Assembly: GCA_045594245.1 (NCBI GenBank)
Contig: JAZNYG010000039.1
Coordinates: forward strand, 1 to 43,619
From: UBA1189 sp045594245
GTDB taxonomy: Bacteria; Bacteroidota; Bacteroidia; Bacteroidales; Bacteroidaceae
Direction: 5' to 3'
Length of the DNA: 43,619 nucleotides
Shown in pieces: positions 16,882-25,249 of the stretch. The notes beneath the pieces are model-generated. The model made no database searches and was not told where the DNA came from. It saw nothing but the letters and a program-made list of their open reading frames with translations. The position numbers and the translations under genes are program-made. How positions within the stretch are numbered: position 1 is the first letter of the stretch; each line of letters starts with the position of its first letter.

Positions 16882-17814
16882 CTACTCTTTTATGTATAGG
16901 TAATTGTTGTCGAAGTCAAAGGCTACAATGTGTCGTTCCAGGAAGCCGAGTCCGATAAGACCTTCGGAGGTAAATCGTTTGAATTTGTTGGTTACGCATA
17001 TTGTAGGCTTGGCAAACTCGTTGCCCAAAATATCGCACTGCTCCGGGACAAAAGCCTGTATGGATATACCACCGTTTGGGTCGTATGCAATAGGGGCGAG
17101 GGCTATCTGCCCATTGGGTTCGAATAGTTCTGCCACTTTGGGCCTATTCCCTAACAGGTAGAGCAGCATGGGGTTGCCTAGGTCGATATTGAAATTACCT
17201 TCTAGCTCAGATTTGATTCCATTGGATGTAATGCTGATGGTGGTTCTTATGGCAGGCATTCTCTTGTAGGTGCTGCGGTTTATTTTGTAGCGCCTCCCTT
17301 GCCAGCTCCTTAGCTCTTTGTGGGTGAGCATCCGCATCTCTTCACCCTTGATGTCGAGCATCACGATATGGCTATTCCAATCATAGGAATGCTTTAGCCG
17401 TTGTATGGGGATGGTGATGGGAGTGTCGTTCTCATAGTTGGCCAGGATGAGAATCTCTCCTTCATAAGTAACGGGTCCCATGGGAATCTTCCCCTTGCCC
17501 AAGTGGGTGATGCGGTATACTATTCCGCCTAGATTGATCGTCCCGCTCATCACTTCTGTGTTAATGGGGTGTACCTTCACGCCTAGCTCCTGCCTGTGGC
17601 TGAAAAAGTAGCTGCTATCAATGAGGGCGGCATGTATGCCCGACTCTATCATGACTGATGTCAGCAGCTTGTGGTTGCATAGCGTGTTGAAAGCGTAATG
17701 CCCGCTTTTAGTCTTGCTAAGGCGCATTGTGCCTGGACTGACGGCATATTGTGCTGATGCTACATAACATAGCATGCAACATAACACTGTGTAGAATAGT
17801 TTTCTTGGCATCAT
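16882..17814 (-). CDS. exported retropepsin-like aspartic protease-related protein
   Basis: 310 aa from the ATG at 17814, which follows AAAGAG. A longer in-frame extension runs through the tRNA-Pro gene and is not translated. Signal peptide: KLFYTVLCCMLCYVASAQ. Two retropepsin-like halves: residues ~50-110 (HKLLTSVMIESGIHAALIDS; a weak site), and ~200-310, where FNIDLGNPMLLYLL takes the place of the D(T/S)G active site and GLIGLGFLERHIVAFDFDNNYLYI is the usual C-terminal strand-helix. The active-site triplet reads DLG, not DTG, so catalysis is uncertain. It is probably periplasmic. It lies 62 bases from tRNA-Pro, on the same strand. Confidence 0.7.
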   Translation of the reverse strand: MMPRKLFYTVLCCMLCYVASAQYAVSPGTMRLSKTKSGHYAFNTLCNHKLLTSVMIESGIHAALIDSSYFFSHRQELGVKVHPINTEVMSGTINLGGIVYRITHLGKGKIPMGPVTYEGEILILANYENDTPITIPIQRLKHSYDWNSHIVMLDIKGEEMRMLTHKELRSWQGRRYKINRSTYKRMPAIRTTISITSNGIKSELEGNFNIDLGNPMLLYLLGNRPKVAELFEPNGQIALAPIAYDPNGGISIQAFVPEQCDILGNEFAKPTICVTNKFKRFTSEGLIGLGFLERHIVAFDFDNNYLYIKE

Positions 17815-17834
17815 ATATCTCTTTGTTAACATAA

Positions 17835-17874
17835 ATGAGTGATAACCCCGATTTTCATCATTGTTACCACTCAT
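17835..17874 (-). repeat. 12-bp inverted repeat between tRNA-Pro and the protease-like gene
   Basis: Plus-strand 17835-17846 pairs with 17863-17874 with a single G-U pair. It begins three bases after the tRNA 3' end (minus) and ends about 20 bases before the protease start codon. It could be a tRNA 3' processing or attenuating structure; no T-run follows. Confidence 0.65.
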
Positions 17875-17876
17875 CG

Positions 17877-17949
17877 TCGGAAAGAGGCGACTCGAACGCC
17901 CGACCCCTACGTCCCGAACGTAGTGCGCTACCAACTGCGCTACTTTCCG
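17877..17949 (-). tRNA. tRNA-Pro(CGG)
   Basis: A full cloverleaf of 73 nt on minus: acceptor CGGAAAG with CTTTCCG, D-stem GCGC/GCGC, anticodon arm CTACG-TTCGGGA-CGTAG (anticodon CGG), T-arm GGGCG-TTCGAGT-CGCCT, discriminator A. CCA is not encoded. This reads CCG proline codons. Confidence 0.95.
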
Positions 17950-17958
17950 ATTGCGCTG

Positions 17959-17966
17959 CAAAAGTA
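17959..17966 (-). promoter_or_regulatory. -7 box of tRNA-Pro
   Basis: TACTTTTG on minus, a perfect TAnnTTTG, about 10 bases upstream of the tRNA 5' end. It shares 12 identical bases with the box of the candidate RNA at 6585-6596. Confidence 0.65.
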
Positions 17967-18078
17967 CAAATAAAATATGAAATATGGTTGATATTTATGA
18001 TTTATTTTTTTTCACTATGTAATTCTAGATAAATATATATTGAAAATCATCTGGTATATCTACAGTGTTTGGGAGGCT

Positions 18079-18432
18079 CTACTCTGATCTATAGGAAAGT
18101 ATATGTATGGTAACTCCTATAGCAATCACCATCATGAGGCATTTGAGCCAGATGGGGTCGAGGATATAGGCACAGAAGAGGAGCGATGCCCACAGCATGG
18201 TGAGGATATACACCTTGACACGACGAGGAATCATCCTGTTCTCGCGGAAATTGCGAATATAAGGTCCTAACTTGGGATGGCTCATCAACCAGTCGTACAT
18301 ACGTGAGGAGCCACGATAGTAACAGAAGGCGGTGAGCAGCAATAGCGGTGTGGTGGGCAACACAGGCAGAAAGATGCCGATGATGCCCAACACAAGGCTT
18401 AGGGTACCGAATATAATATAGAGAAACTTCAC
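18079..18432 (-). CDS. DUF454 (YbaN-like) inner-membrane protein
   Basis: 117 aa with a GTG start at 18432, six bases after the stop of the receptor gene, so probably translationally coupled. Four hydrophobic segments are visible: IIFGTLSLVLGIIGIFLPVLP, TPLLLLTAFCYY, VYILTMLWASLLFCAYIL and LMMVIAIGVTIHIL. LPVLPTTPLLLL and the amphipathic SSRMYDWLMSHPKLGPYI segment between TM pairs are hallmarks of the family. The function is unknown. Pairing with the outer-membrane receptor may be operon convenience. Confidence 0.85.
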   Translation of the reverse strand: MKFLYIIFGTLSLVLGIIGIFLPVLPTTPLLLLTAFCYYRGSSRMYDWLMSHPKLGPYIRNFRENRMIPRRVKVYILTMLWASLLFCAYILDPIWLKCLMMVIAIGVTIHILSYRSE

Positions 18433-18438
18433 GCGTTT

Positions 18439-20952
18439 TTACATATCATAGTCCAGTCCATCGCCACCGGTGCTGTACTCGGGCGACATGCCTTCGTCCA
18501 TCTTGCGCGGTTTCTTGGCACGCATATTACCGAAGCTGTAAGTAAGGGTGGCACTGATGCGACGTCCACCACGGAAGTTGCTGCTATCCTGATAGAAGTT
18601 GTCGCCCCACTTCACGGAATGGAAACGGCGTGAGTTGAGCAGGTCGCGACCGTTGAGCGAGAGGCTCCACTTGCCTCCGGCAAACTGCTTGCGTATACCG
18701 GCATCGAGACCGTAGTTGGGGGCACGGTAACCCTGGGCTATCACGCTCTTGGCATTGTACATACCGGTGAGCTGCAATGACCACGCCTTGGGCAAACCCA
18801 TGCTGGCCATCATACGGAGGTTCCAGGAGAAGTCCTCGCTGGCATCGCCATGGAGGTTCTCTCCATTGGGCATGATGAAGTCGAAGGCTTCGAGCTTATA
18901 GTAATACATGTTGAGCGTAGTGGTGAGGTCGAGCTTACCGAAGAAGCGGTTCTTGCCCACAATCTCCACACCTGACGAGAGCGACTGCGCCACATTATCC
19001 GAGGTGCTGTACATGATACCATTCTGCATGTAAGAGATGCGCTGCATGATATCGTCGGTGGTGCGGTAGTAGGCCGACACGGAGAGCATGTGGTTCTCCC
19101 ACGACTTGAGGTAGTTGAGTTCGAAGGCATTCGAGTACTCGGGCTTAAGCAAGGGGTTACCATACGAGATGTTGGTAGAGTCGGTAATGTTCTGGAACGA
19201 GTTGAGCTGACCTCCCCACGGACGACGCACACGCTTGGTATAGTTCACCTGCAATTCATTGTCATTGGGCAATTGGTAGGAGAGGAACACGCTGGGGAAG
19301 AGCTGGAACACGGGCTTCATGGTTTCGGGATGCGATACAGTCTCACCATTCATCTTATGATGCGAATCGGTAAACACCTTGTAGTACTCACCGCGGAGAC
19401 CAACCTGATAACCGAAGTTCTTCCACAGTTTGCCTGAATAGGTGGCATAGAGGGCGTGCAGGTCGCGGTTATAGATAAACTTATTGTAGAGGCTCTCAAT
19501 CTCCTGCTGCTTGTCGGGGTCGGCATAGGTGCTCACGGGGCTGTTCTCGCGGGTAAAGGTGCCGCGATAGCCTGCCTGTAGCTTATGGTTCTCGTTGAAG
19601 GCATTCTCATAGTCGAGCTGCAGTTCATAGTCCGTGTTGTCCATCGTGCTTTCCTGCAGCTGATAAGAGTACAGGTCGGGGATATGGACTGATGAAGCAT
19701 CGGGCTGTACGAAATGTGTGGTCTGCTCATACACATTGCTACCGCTGTTGCCCCATGCGTGACGCGAAGCGGTGAAGTCGAGCCAATGGGTAGTACTCCA
19801 CTCGTGCTTATAGCCGAGGCTGAGGTTATACATGAGCATGTCGCCGGTGCTCACGGTGTTGCGGGCACGGGTGAAGTCAACATTCTCACCCACCATAGTG
19901 CCTCGACCGGAAGTGTAGTCGATCGTATTGGTGCGTTCATTGTTTCCCATCATGCCCATGAGGTCGAATGAGATATGGTCCTTCTGCGTAGGATGCCAGG
20001 TGAGGCCTGCACGGGCAAACACGTTGCCCCCCTTCATGTTGCCACGTCCCAATTGGTCGAGGTAGGTGGTGTCCGTGCCGAGATAGTTCTCGCGGTAGCT
20101 CTCGTTCTCGTTCATGTGGCGACGCTCGCGGTAGCTCACGTTGGCATAGGCATCAAGCACGCCACTGCTATAGTTGATATTGGCACTGGCATTGTAGCCG
20201 CCAAAGTCGGTATCGTACATGCTGGCACCAGCCTGCGCACTGCCGTAGTAGCCAGCCTTGCGGTCGCGCTTGAGCACGATGTTGATGATGCCCACCGTAC
20301 CTTCGGGGCTATACTTGGCCGAGGGGTTGGTGATGACCTCGATGCGCTCGATGCTCTCGGCAGGCATCTGCTCCAGGATATCGCCTTGGTTGTCGGCAGT
20401 GAGTCCCTGCGCCTTGCCGTTGATCCATACGGTGACACTCTCCGAACCACGCAGCGATACGGTGCCCTCGGTATCCACCTCCACGGAAGGAATATTCTGC
20501 AAGATGTCCGATGCCGAGCCACCCGTAGCTGCAATGGCCTGGTCTACGTTGAACACCTTCTTGTCAATCTCAAACTTCATCTGCGAGCGTATGCCGGTAA
20601 CCTCTACCTCGCCCAATGTTTGGGCATCTTCGTCCAGAGCTATCTGTTTGTAATTGGCATTCTTGGCCGATGCTGAGAGAGTAAACTCACGCGTAGCATT
20701 CTGATAGCCGATATACGATACGGTGAGCACGTAGCTGCCATACTTGAGTCCGTCGATACGGAATACTCCATCCACATCCGTGATGGCTCCTCCGGCCATG
20801 CTATCACTCCCTTTGGGGATCACCACTGCGTTGACAAATTCAATGGGTTCGCTTGTCGCCTTATCCACAATCTTACCTCTCACACTACCTTGCGCCATCA
20901 TTGCAAGCGGCGCCAACACTCCTACAAGAAGGAGGAGAAACTTTTTAGTCAT
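18439..20952 (-). CDS. TonB-dependent-receptor-like outer-membrane beta-barrel protein
   Basis: 837 aa. Signal peptide FLLLLVGVLAPLAMMAQ; a carboxypeptidase-regulatory-like domain at ~22-105 (GSVRGKIVDKATSEPIEFVN ... SYIGYQ); a plug domain at ~125-225 (LGEVEVTGIRSQ, VWINGKAQGLTADN, ESIERIEVITNPSAKYSPEG); then a 600-residue barrel of the OMP_b-brl_3 type (YNASANINYSSGVLDAYANV ... YKLEAFDFIMPNGEN) ending in RRISATLTYSFGN. The C-terminus is extended by about 24 residues (KPRKMDEGMSPEYSTGGDGL). These family-type barrels transport unknown ligands; no SusD partner is next to it, so a glycan utilisation locus is not supported. It is followed by the GTG-started DUF454 gene. Confidence 0.9.
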   Translation of the reverse strand: MTKKFLLLLVGVLAPLAMMAQGSVRGKIVDKATSEPIEFVNAVVIPKGSDSMAGGAITDVDGVFRIDGLKYGSYVLTVSYIGYQNATREFTLSASAKNANYKQIALDEDAQTLGEVEVTGIRSQMKFEIDKKVFNVDQAIAATGGSASDILQNIPSVEVDTEGTVSLRGSESVTVWINGKAQGLTADNQGDILEQMPAESIERIEVITNPSAKYSPEGTVGIINIVLKRDRKAGYYGSAQAGASMYDTDFGGYNASANINYSSGVLDAYANVSYRERRHMNENESYRENYLGTDTTYLDQLGRGNMKGGNVFARAGLTWHPTQKDHISFDLMGMMGNNERTNTIDYTSGRGTMVGENVDFTRARNTVSTGDMLMYNLSLGYKHEWSTTHWLDFTASRHAWGNSGSNVYEQTTHFVQPDASSVHIPDLYSYQLQESTMDNTDYELQLDYENAFNENHKLQAGYRGTFTRENSPVSTYADPDKQQEIESLYNKFIYNRDLHALYATYSGKLWKNFGYQVGLRGEYYKVFTDSHHKMNGETVSHPETMKPVFQLFPSVFLSYQLPNDNELQVNYTKRVRRPWGGQLNSFQNITDSTNISYGNPLLKPEYSNAFELNYLKSWENHMLSVSAYYRTTDDIMQRISYMQNGIMYSTSDNVAQSLSSGVEIVGKNRFFGKLDLTTTLNMYYYKLEAFDFIMPNGENLHGDASEDFSWNLRMMASMGLPKAWSLQLTGMYNAKSVIAQGYRAPNYGLDAGIRKQFAGGKWSLSLNGRDLLNSRRFHSVKWGDNFYQDSSNFRGGRRISATLTYSFGNMRAKKPRKMDEGMSPEYSTGGDGLDYDM

Positions 20953-21008
20953 TCGGTCTATCTTGTTTTAATCGTTATTTCCTGTACAGCTTTTTTGCAA
21001 AAATTATG

Positions 21009-21016
21009 CAAAGATA
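21009..21016 (-). promoter_or_regulatory. -7 box of the receptor gene
   Basis: TATCTTTG on minus, a perfect TAnnTTTG, about 57 bases upstream of the start codon at 20952. No exact -33 was found. Confidence 0.55.
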
Positions 21017-21209
21017 CTTTTAATAAGACTCACCTTTATTAAAAAGGTTTAATTTTTAGTGTTTTTTTGCTTTTGGGGTACCGCACTAATTTTAACGACT
21101 TTGTTGCTCGTCTGAGAATCTCCGGCCTCAGGTGCTCAATGGATTTAGCATTTTGCTCGCCTAAACTAAATTTATCTGACGATGAAGTCCGAGCCGTTCG
21201 CTGATAAAT

Positions 21210-21283
21210 TGTAAGTAAACTTACATTTAGTTCACTAAATTTAGACTTTCTTACGCTCAACAATACAAGTAAACTTGCATTGT
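21210..21283. repeat. chain of three adjacent palindromes
   Basis: TGTAAGTAAACTTACA (21210-21225, perfect), ATTTAGTTCACTAAAT (21225-21240, perfect) and ACAATACAAGT-AA-ACTTGCATTGT (21260-21283, one mismatch) share the form AAGT-2-ACTT or TAGT-2-ACTA. A 74-codon frame across here (21039-21263, minus) looks like a by-product of the repeat. The remaining 20953-21209 shows only the receptor leader and promoter. Confidence 0.7.
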
Positions 21284-21310
21284 CTTCGCTAAATCGAAAA
21301 TTTGCACTAA
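21247..21310 (-). repeat. dispersed 64-bp repeat, copy A
   Basis: The minus strand here matches 31925-31988 (plus) over 64 bases with about six or seven substitutions, sharing long runs such as CGATTTAGCGAAGACAATGC. It includes one palindrome of the chain and abuts the tRNA-Arg promoter box (TAATTTTG, 21308-21315). Confidence 0.85.
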
Positions 21311-21315
21311 TTTTG
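21308..21315 (+). promoter_or_regulatory. -7 box of tRNA-Arg
   Basis: TAATTTTG, followed by CAG as at other strong promoters in the window, 16 bases upstream of the tRNA. A TTCG is 19 bases upstream in the -33 position. It overlaps the end of repeat copy A. Confidence 0.65.
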
Positions 21316-21330
21316 CAGTCAAATTCAGGC

Positions 21331-21402
21331 GCCCTCGTAGTTCAATGGATAGAACGTGGCTCTCCTAAAGCTAAAATATGAGTTCGATTCTCATCGGGGG
21401 TA
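21331..21402 (+). tRNA. tRNA-Arg(CCT)
   Basis: 72 nt cloverleaf: acceptor GCCCTCG with CGGGGGT, D-stem GTTC/GAAC, anticodon arm TGGCT-CTCCTAA-AGCTA (anticodon CCT), T-arm ATGAG-TTCGATT-CTCAT, discriminator A. CCA is not encoded. It reads AGG arginine codons. Confidence 0.94.
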
Positions 21403-21537
21403 CTTGATAATTGACAATTCACAATTGACAATTGATAATGAAATAAAAAAAAATCTGTGGCAATCCGCAAAATCAGTATCATCCGTGTGCCATAAAAAAA
21501 TCAAAAATCATAAATCATAAACCATAAATCATAACAC

Positions 21538-23046
21538 ATGTTTGTAAACTTTACAGGTTACCATTTGGTGGAAGAGTACCACAAATGGAAGAAACAGAAG
21601 AGAGACCAAGGGGTAAACAATCCTTTGGCGAAAATCATCAAGTTGGCAGTGGTCATTGCCGTAACCGTAACTATCTGGCTGTTGCCGACATCGGCATTCG
21701 GTATCGAGGGACTCACCGTGGTGGAGCAGCGCATCATTGGCGTATTTGCTTTCGCTACACTGATGTGGGTGCTCGAGGCTATACCGGCATGGAGCACCTC
21801 GCTCATCGTGGTGGCGCTGCTGCTGTTCTCGGTGTCGGACAGTGCGCTGAAGCCTCTCGTGACAGGTTATAATCCCGAGGAGCTGGGCACAGTACTCAAG
21901 TATCAGGATATCCTTCACTGCTTTGCCGACCCCATCATCATGCTCTTCATCGGCGGATTCATGCTGGCCATCGCGGCCACGAAGTATGGCCTCGATGCCA
22001 AGATTGCCAAGGTGCTGCTGAAACCCTTCGGCACACAGTCGCGCTTCGTATTGCTGGGCTTCATCGTGGTGACGGGCCTGTTCTCGGCCTTCATCAGCAA
22101 CACGGCTACTGCGGCCATGATGCTTGCTTTCCTGGCTCCCGTATTGAAGGCGCTCCCTGCCGACGGTAAGGGTAAGATTGGCTTGGCTCTCGCTATTCCC
22201 GTAGCTGCCAATATCGGCGGTATGGCTACGCCTATCGGTACACCTCCCAACGGTATCGTGCTCAAGTATCTGGAACCTATGGGCCTGGGCATGGGCTTCG
22301 GTGAGTGGATTGCCTTCATGGGCCCCATCACCATAGCGCTGCTCTTCATCGCTTGGGTAATCTTGCTCAAGCTGTTCCCCTTCAAGCAGAAGACTATCGT
22401 GCTCGATATCCCCGACAACTCACAGAAGGGCTGGCGCACGACATTGGTATACATCACCTTCTTTGCCACCATCGTGATGTGGCTGTTCGACAAGAACCTG
22501 GGTCTCAAGACCAACGCCGTGGCTATGCTTCCCGTAGCCGTGTTCTGCGCAACGGGTATCATCACCAAGCGTGACTTGGAGCAGATCAGCTGGTCTGTGC
22601 TCTGGATGGTGGCCGGTGGCTTTGCCCTCGGCGTGGCGCTCAACAAGTCGGGCTTGGCTCAGCATATGATCGATGCTATACCGTTCGGCTCATGGTCGCC
22701 GCTGGTTGTCATCATCGGCTCAGGCCTGCTGTGCTATGCGATGGCCAACTTCATCTCCCACACCGCTACGGCTGCACTCCTCGTGCCCATCCTTGCTGTG
22801 GTAGGTGAGAGCATGTCAACCGCACTGGGTCCTGTAGGCGGTGTGGCTACCTTGCTCGTGGGTGTAGCTATCGCTTCGTCGGTAGGTATGGTGCTTCCCA
22901 TCAGTACACCTCCCAATGCATTGGCATATGCTACGGGTCTCATCGAACAGAAGAATATGGTCAAGGTTGGCCTTATCATGGGCGTTGTGAGCTTGCTCGT
23001 AGGCTATGTGGTACTCATCCTCTTGGGTACTAACGGCTTGATTTAA
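21538..23046 (+). CDS. DASS/SLC13-family sodium:dicarboxylate symporter
   Basis: 502 aa inner-membrane protein with about 11 helices. Duplicated DASS motifs are clear: FISNTATAAMMLAFLAPVL (SNT) with GMATPIGTPPNGIVLKYLEP in the first half, and FISHTATAALLVPILAVVG (SHT instead of SNT) with VLPISTPPNALAYATGL in the second. These re-entrant loops bind sodium and C4-dicarboxylate or related anions (succinate, malate, sulfate). It has an extra N-terminal hydrophilic helix (VEEYHKWKKQKRDQG). It follows tRNA-Arg by 135 bases filled with AT-rich short repeats and has no good Shine-Dalgarno, normal for this phylum. It ends in a strong terminator. Confidence 0.92.
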   Translation: MFVNFTGYHLVEEYHKWKKQKRDQGVNNPLAKIIKLAVVIAVTVTIWLLPTSAFGIEGLTVVEQRIIGVFAFATLMWVLEAIPAWSTSLIVVALLLFSVSDSALKPLVTGYNPEELGTVLKYQDILHCFADPIIMLFIGGFMLAIAATKYGLDAKIAKVLLKPFGTQSRFVLLGFIVVTGLFSAFISNTATAAMMLAFLAPVLKALPADGKGKIGLALAIPVAANIGGMATPIGTPPNGIVLKYLEPMGLGMGFGEWIAFMGPITIALLFIAWVILLKLFPFKQKTIVLDIPDNSQKGWRTTLVYITFFATIVMWLFDKNLGLKTNAVAMLPVAVFCATGIITKRDLEQISWSVLWMVAGGFALGVALNKSGLAQHMIDAIPFGSWSPLVVIIGSGLLCYAMANFISHTATAALLVPILAVVGESMSTALGPVGGVATLLVGVAIASSVGMVLPISTPPNALAYATGLIEQKNMVKVGLIMGVVSLLVGYVVLILLGTNGLI

Positions 23047-23070
23047 TTGTTCATTTCTATTTGTCTTATA

Positions 23071-23096
23071 CATAGGAGGAACTAGTTCCTCCTATG
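23071..23096 (+). terminator. terminator after the DASS gene
   Basis: A 26-base perfect palindrome, core AGGAGGAACTAGTTCCTCCT, is followed by TTTTTATATT, 24 bases after the stop. The same GGAGG...CCTCC theme recurs in the terminator at 25071-25098. Confidence 0.9.
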
Positions 23097-23189
23097 TTTT
23101 TATATTAATTTCTGCCAAGTAGGATTCTGTAAATATAGATAATTCAAGAGGGTGAATCCAACCTTTCTGGTTTTTTGTGAATTAAAACC

Positions 23190-23220
23190 TTGGAATAAAT
23201 AATGGTTTAAGTTATTTTTG
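23190..23220 (+). promoter_or_regulatory. promoter of the BNR_4 gene
   Basis: TTG (23190-23192), 20 bases, TATTTTTG (23213-23220), a perfect -7 box. The predicted start near 23227 gives a 40-base leader. Confidence 0.72.
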
Positions 23221-23266
23221 TATATCTTTTTGGAAATAATGCAAATAATACATTCAGTTATCAGTT

Positions 23267-25051
23267 ATGAATAAATACACAGTTTTATTAGTGGCCTTGC
23301 TTGCTGTCGCGATGCAGGGACTTAAGGCACAGCAGAGTTTTACTGGCCACCAGCTCTCCGAGGAGGGCGCTTGGTGCTGGTTTGCCGACCCCCGCGCTAC
23401 CCACTACACCAATGAGTCGGGCACCATCAATGCCTCGTATATCGGCTACATCGATGTACACGGCAACGTCAAGGCCCTGCAGATCGACTATCTCACAGGT
23501 CGCCGCACCGAGGTGCTCGTGCGCAGCTACTTCCAGCCCGACGACCATAACAACCCCACCTTCCTCGTCCTCCCCGACGAGCGCGTACTCATCATCTACT
23601 CGCGCCACACCGATGAACCGGCATTCTACTACCGCGTGTCGAAGTACCCTGGCGACATCACCATCTTGGGTGAGGAGAAGTGCATCAAGACCAACCACAA
23701 CACCACCTACCCGTCGCCCTTCCTCATGAGTGACGACCCCGAGCACTTCTACCTCTGTTGGCGTGGACTTGGCTGGCATCCTACCATTGCCCGCCTCACC
23801 CTGCCCGATGAGAACGATGATGTAGAGATTGCATGGGGACCCTACCAGATGGTGCAGTCCACCGGTGCACGTCCCTATGCCAAGTACTACAGCAACGGTA
23901 AGGACAAGCTCTACATGACCTACACCACCGGTCACCCCGACAACGAGTGGCCCTGCTGGCTCTACTTCAACGTCATCAACCTGCACCCCACACAGGGTGC
24001 CGACGGCAGCGTTACCGTAGCCCCCACGCTGGAGGATATCAAGGGTAACCACCTCTCCACGATTGCCGATGGGAAGTTTCGTGTCAACAAGAGCGCCGAG
24101 TATAAGCAGCAGTACCCCTATACGCTGGTCGATGCCCCCACCGGCTACCGCGACTGGGTGTGGCAGATTGCCTGCGATGAGGCTGGTCTCCCCGCCATCG
24201 CCATGGTACGTATCGATCGCACCAAGCAACACCATCAGTACTACTATGCCAAGTGGACAGGTGATGCATGGTGCCTCATCGACCTTGCCTATGGTGGCGG
24301 ACGTTTCCACCCCTCCAACACTGAGTATTGCTATTCGGGCGGTATGGCCCTCGACCCCGAATGCCCCGGCACCGTCTACCTCTCGGTACCCACCAAGAAT
24401 GCTAATGGCGAGAGTATCTACGAGATATGGCGCTACCTTGTGGCCTCCAACGGTCAGGTGGTGATGAAGGATCAGATTACCCGCGCCTCGGCCAAGAACA
24501 ATGTGCGTCCCTTCGTGCTCCCAGGCTCCAAGGATGCCCCCATGCGTTTCATGTGGATGCATGGCGACTACGCCTACTGGATAGTCAAAAAAGGCTTCCC
24601 CACAGGCTTCCCCACCGCCATCCATGCCGACTATGCATTCCTTGATGCCACTCCTGATATCTCCAGTAAGAAGGCTTTTACCATCGACCTTCTTGTGGGC
24701 CTTGATGCAGACAATTACCATGGTACATTGCTGAGTACCGAAAGCTTCACTTATGGCTTGGATAGGGAGACTGTCAAACCCTATGTAAAGATTGGTGATG
24801 CCGTTTATTACAGTTCCAATGTTCTGTATACATCCGATAACTGGGCTACAAACTGTACAGGAACGCATGGCGATAATTGGCCAACTCCGATGGATACCGT
24901 AAAATTGACTTTTTCATACGATGGACTGCGCTTGACGGTATACCGTAACGGACTTGTTGATCAGGTAATAGAGAAGCGTGGCTTGAAAGCCAAAAAGATT
25001 TCTACGGGAGAATCCATGGGAATAAAAAGTATCGACTTGAGAGTGCGTTAA
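23267..25051 (+). CDS. exported BNR_4 beta-propeller carbohydrate-active protein
   Basis: 594 aa, signal peptide KYTVLLVALLAVAMQGLKAQ. Residues ~30-460 form a BNR_4-type seven-bladed propeller (WCWFADPRATHY, SYIGYIDVHGNVKALQIDY, HNNPTFLVLPDERVLIIYS, HNTTYPSPFLMSDD, MRFMWMHGDYAYWIVKKGFP). The fold includes polysaccharide lyases (PL25 ulvan, PL42 rhamnose-glucuronate) and GH145 rhamnosidases; which one is not decidable by eye. Residues ~465-594 form a separate beta-sandwich-like domain (FTIDLLVGLDADN ... LTFSYDGLRLTVYRNG). The propeller-coding part uses GC-rich third positions, while the last ~400 bases are clearly AT-richer, suggesting a mosaic gene. It has its own promoter and terminator, so it is monocistronic. 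Confidence 0.8.
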   Translation: MNKYTVLLVALLAVAMQGLKAQQSFTGHQLSEEGAWCWFADPRATHYTNESGTINASYIGYIDVHGNVKALQIDYLTGRRTEVLVRSYFQPDDHNNPTFLVLPDERVLIIYSRHTDEPAFYYRVSKYPGDITILGEEKCIKTNHNTTYPSPFLMSDDPEHFYLCWRGLGWHPTIARLTLPDENDDVEIAWGPYQMVQSTGARPYAKYYSNGKDKLYMTYTTGHPDNEWPCWLYFNVINLHPTQGADGSVTVAPTLEDIKGNHLSTIADGKFRVNKSAEYKQQYPYTLVDAPTGYRDWVWQIACDEAGLPAIAMVRIDRTKQHHQYYYAKWTGDAWCLIDLAYGGGRFHPSNTEYCYSGGMALDPECPGTVYLSVPTKNANGESIYEIWRYLVASNGQVVMKDQITRASAKNNVRPFVLPGSKDAPMRFMWMHGDYAYWIVKKGFPTGFPTAIHADYAFLDATPDISSKKAFTIDLLVGLDADNYHGTLLSTESFTYGLDRETVKPYVKIGDAVYYSSNVLYTSDNWATNCTGTHGDNWPTPMDTVKLTFSYDGLRLTVYRNGLVDQVIEKRGLKAKKISTGESMGIKSIDLRVR

Positions 25052-25070
25052 ATAAGGTAAGTATATACAA

Positions 25071-25098
25071 TAGGAGGGGCTTTCAACAGTTCCTCCTA
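25071..25098 (+). terminator. terminator after the BNR_4 gene
   Basis: TAGGAGG (25071-25077) pairs with CCTCCTA (25092-25098), extended by G-U pairs, and is followed by an AT-rich tract including AAAATTTT. It is 20 bases after the stop. Confidence 0.65.
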
Positions 25099-25249
25099 AT
25101 TATAAAATTTTACATTGTGCATATCCGTCCAGTAGATAAATATGGAAGGATATTATAAAAAAACGAAAAATGCATTTAATATACCTATTTTTAATGGCGG
25201 AATGCAATAAAATGCGTACTTTTACACGTTTTTTGTAAAAAGTATAGAA

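Noticed and set aside
18439..20952. SusC of a polysaccharide utilisation locus
   Set aside because: The barrel is OMP_b-brl_3-like, shorter than SusC (837 aa versus ~1000), and no SusD-like gene is adjacent.
21039..21263. A 74-codon frame upstream of the receptor gene
   Set aside because: It overlaps the palindrome chain and repeat copy A, is rich in Ser/Lys/Arg with no domain, and shares bases with the receptor promoter region.
21403..21537. Riboswitch or leader peptide upstream of the DASS gene
   Set aside because: The stretch is made of short AT-rich direct repeats (AATTGACAATT, AATCATAAA); no riboswitch motif or small ORF with a ribosome site was found.
23288..24868. A 526-codon open frame antisense to the BNR_4 gene
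   Set aside because: It exists because GC-rich third positions of the sense gene remove stop codons from this antisense frame. Its protein is low in complexity (Gly/Val/His runs) and shows no domain, promoter or signal peptide.
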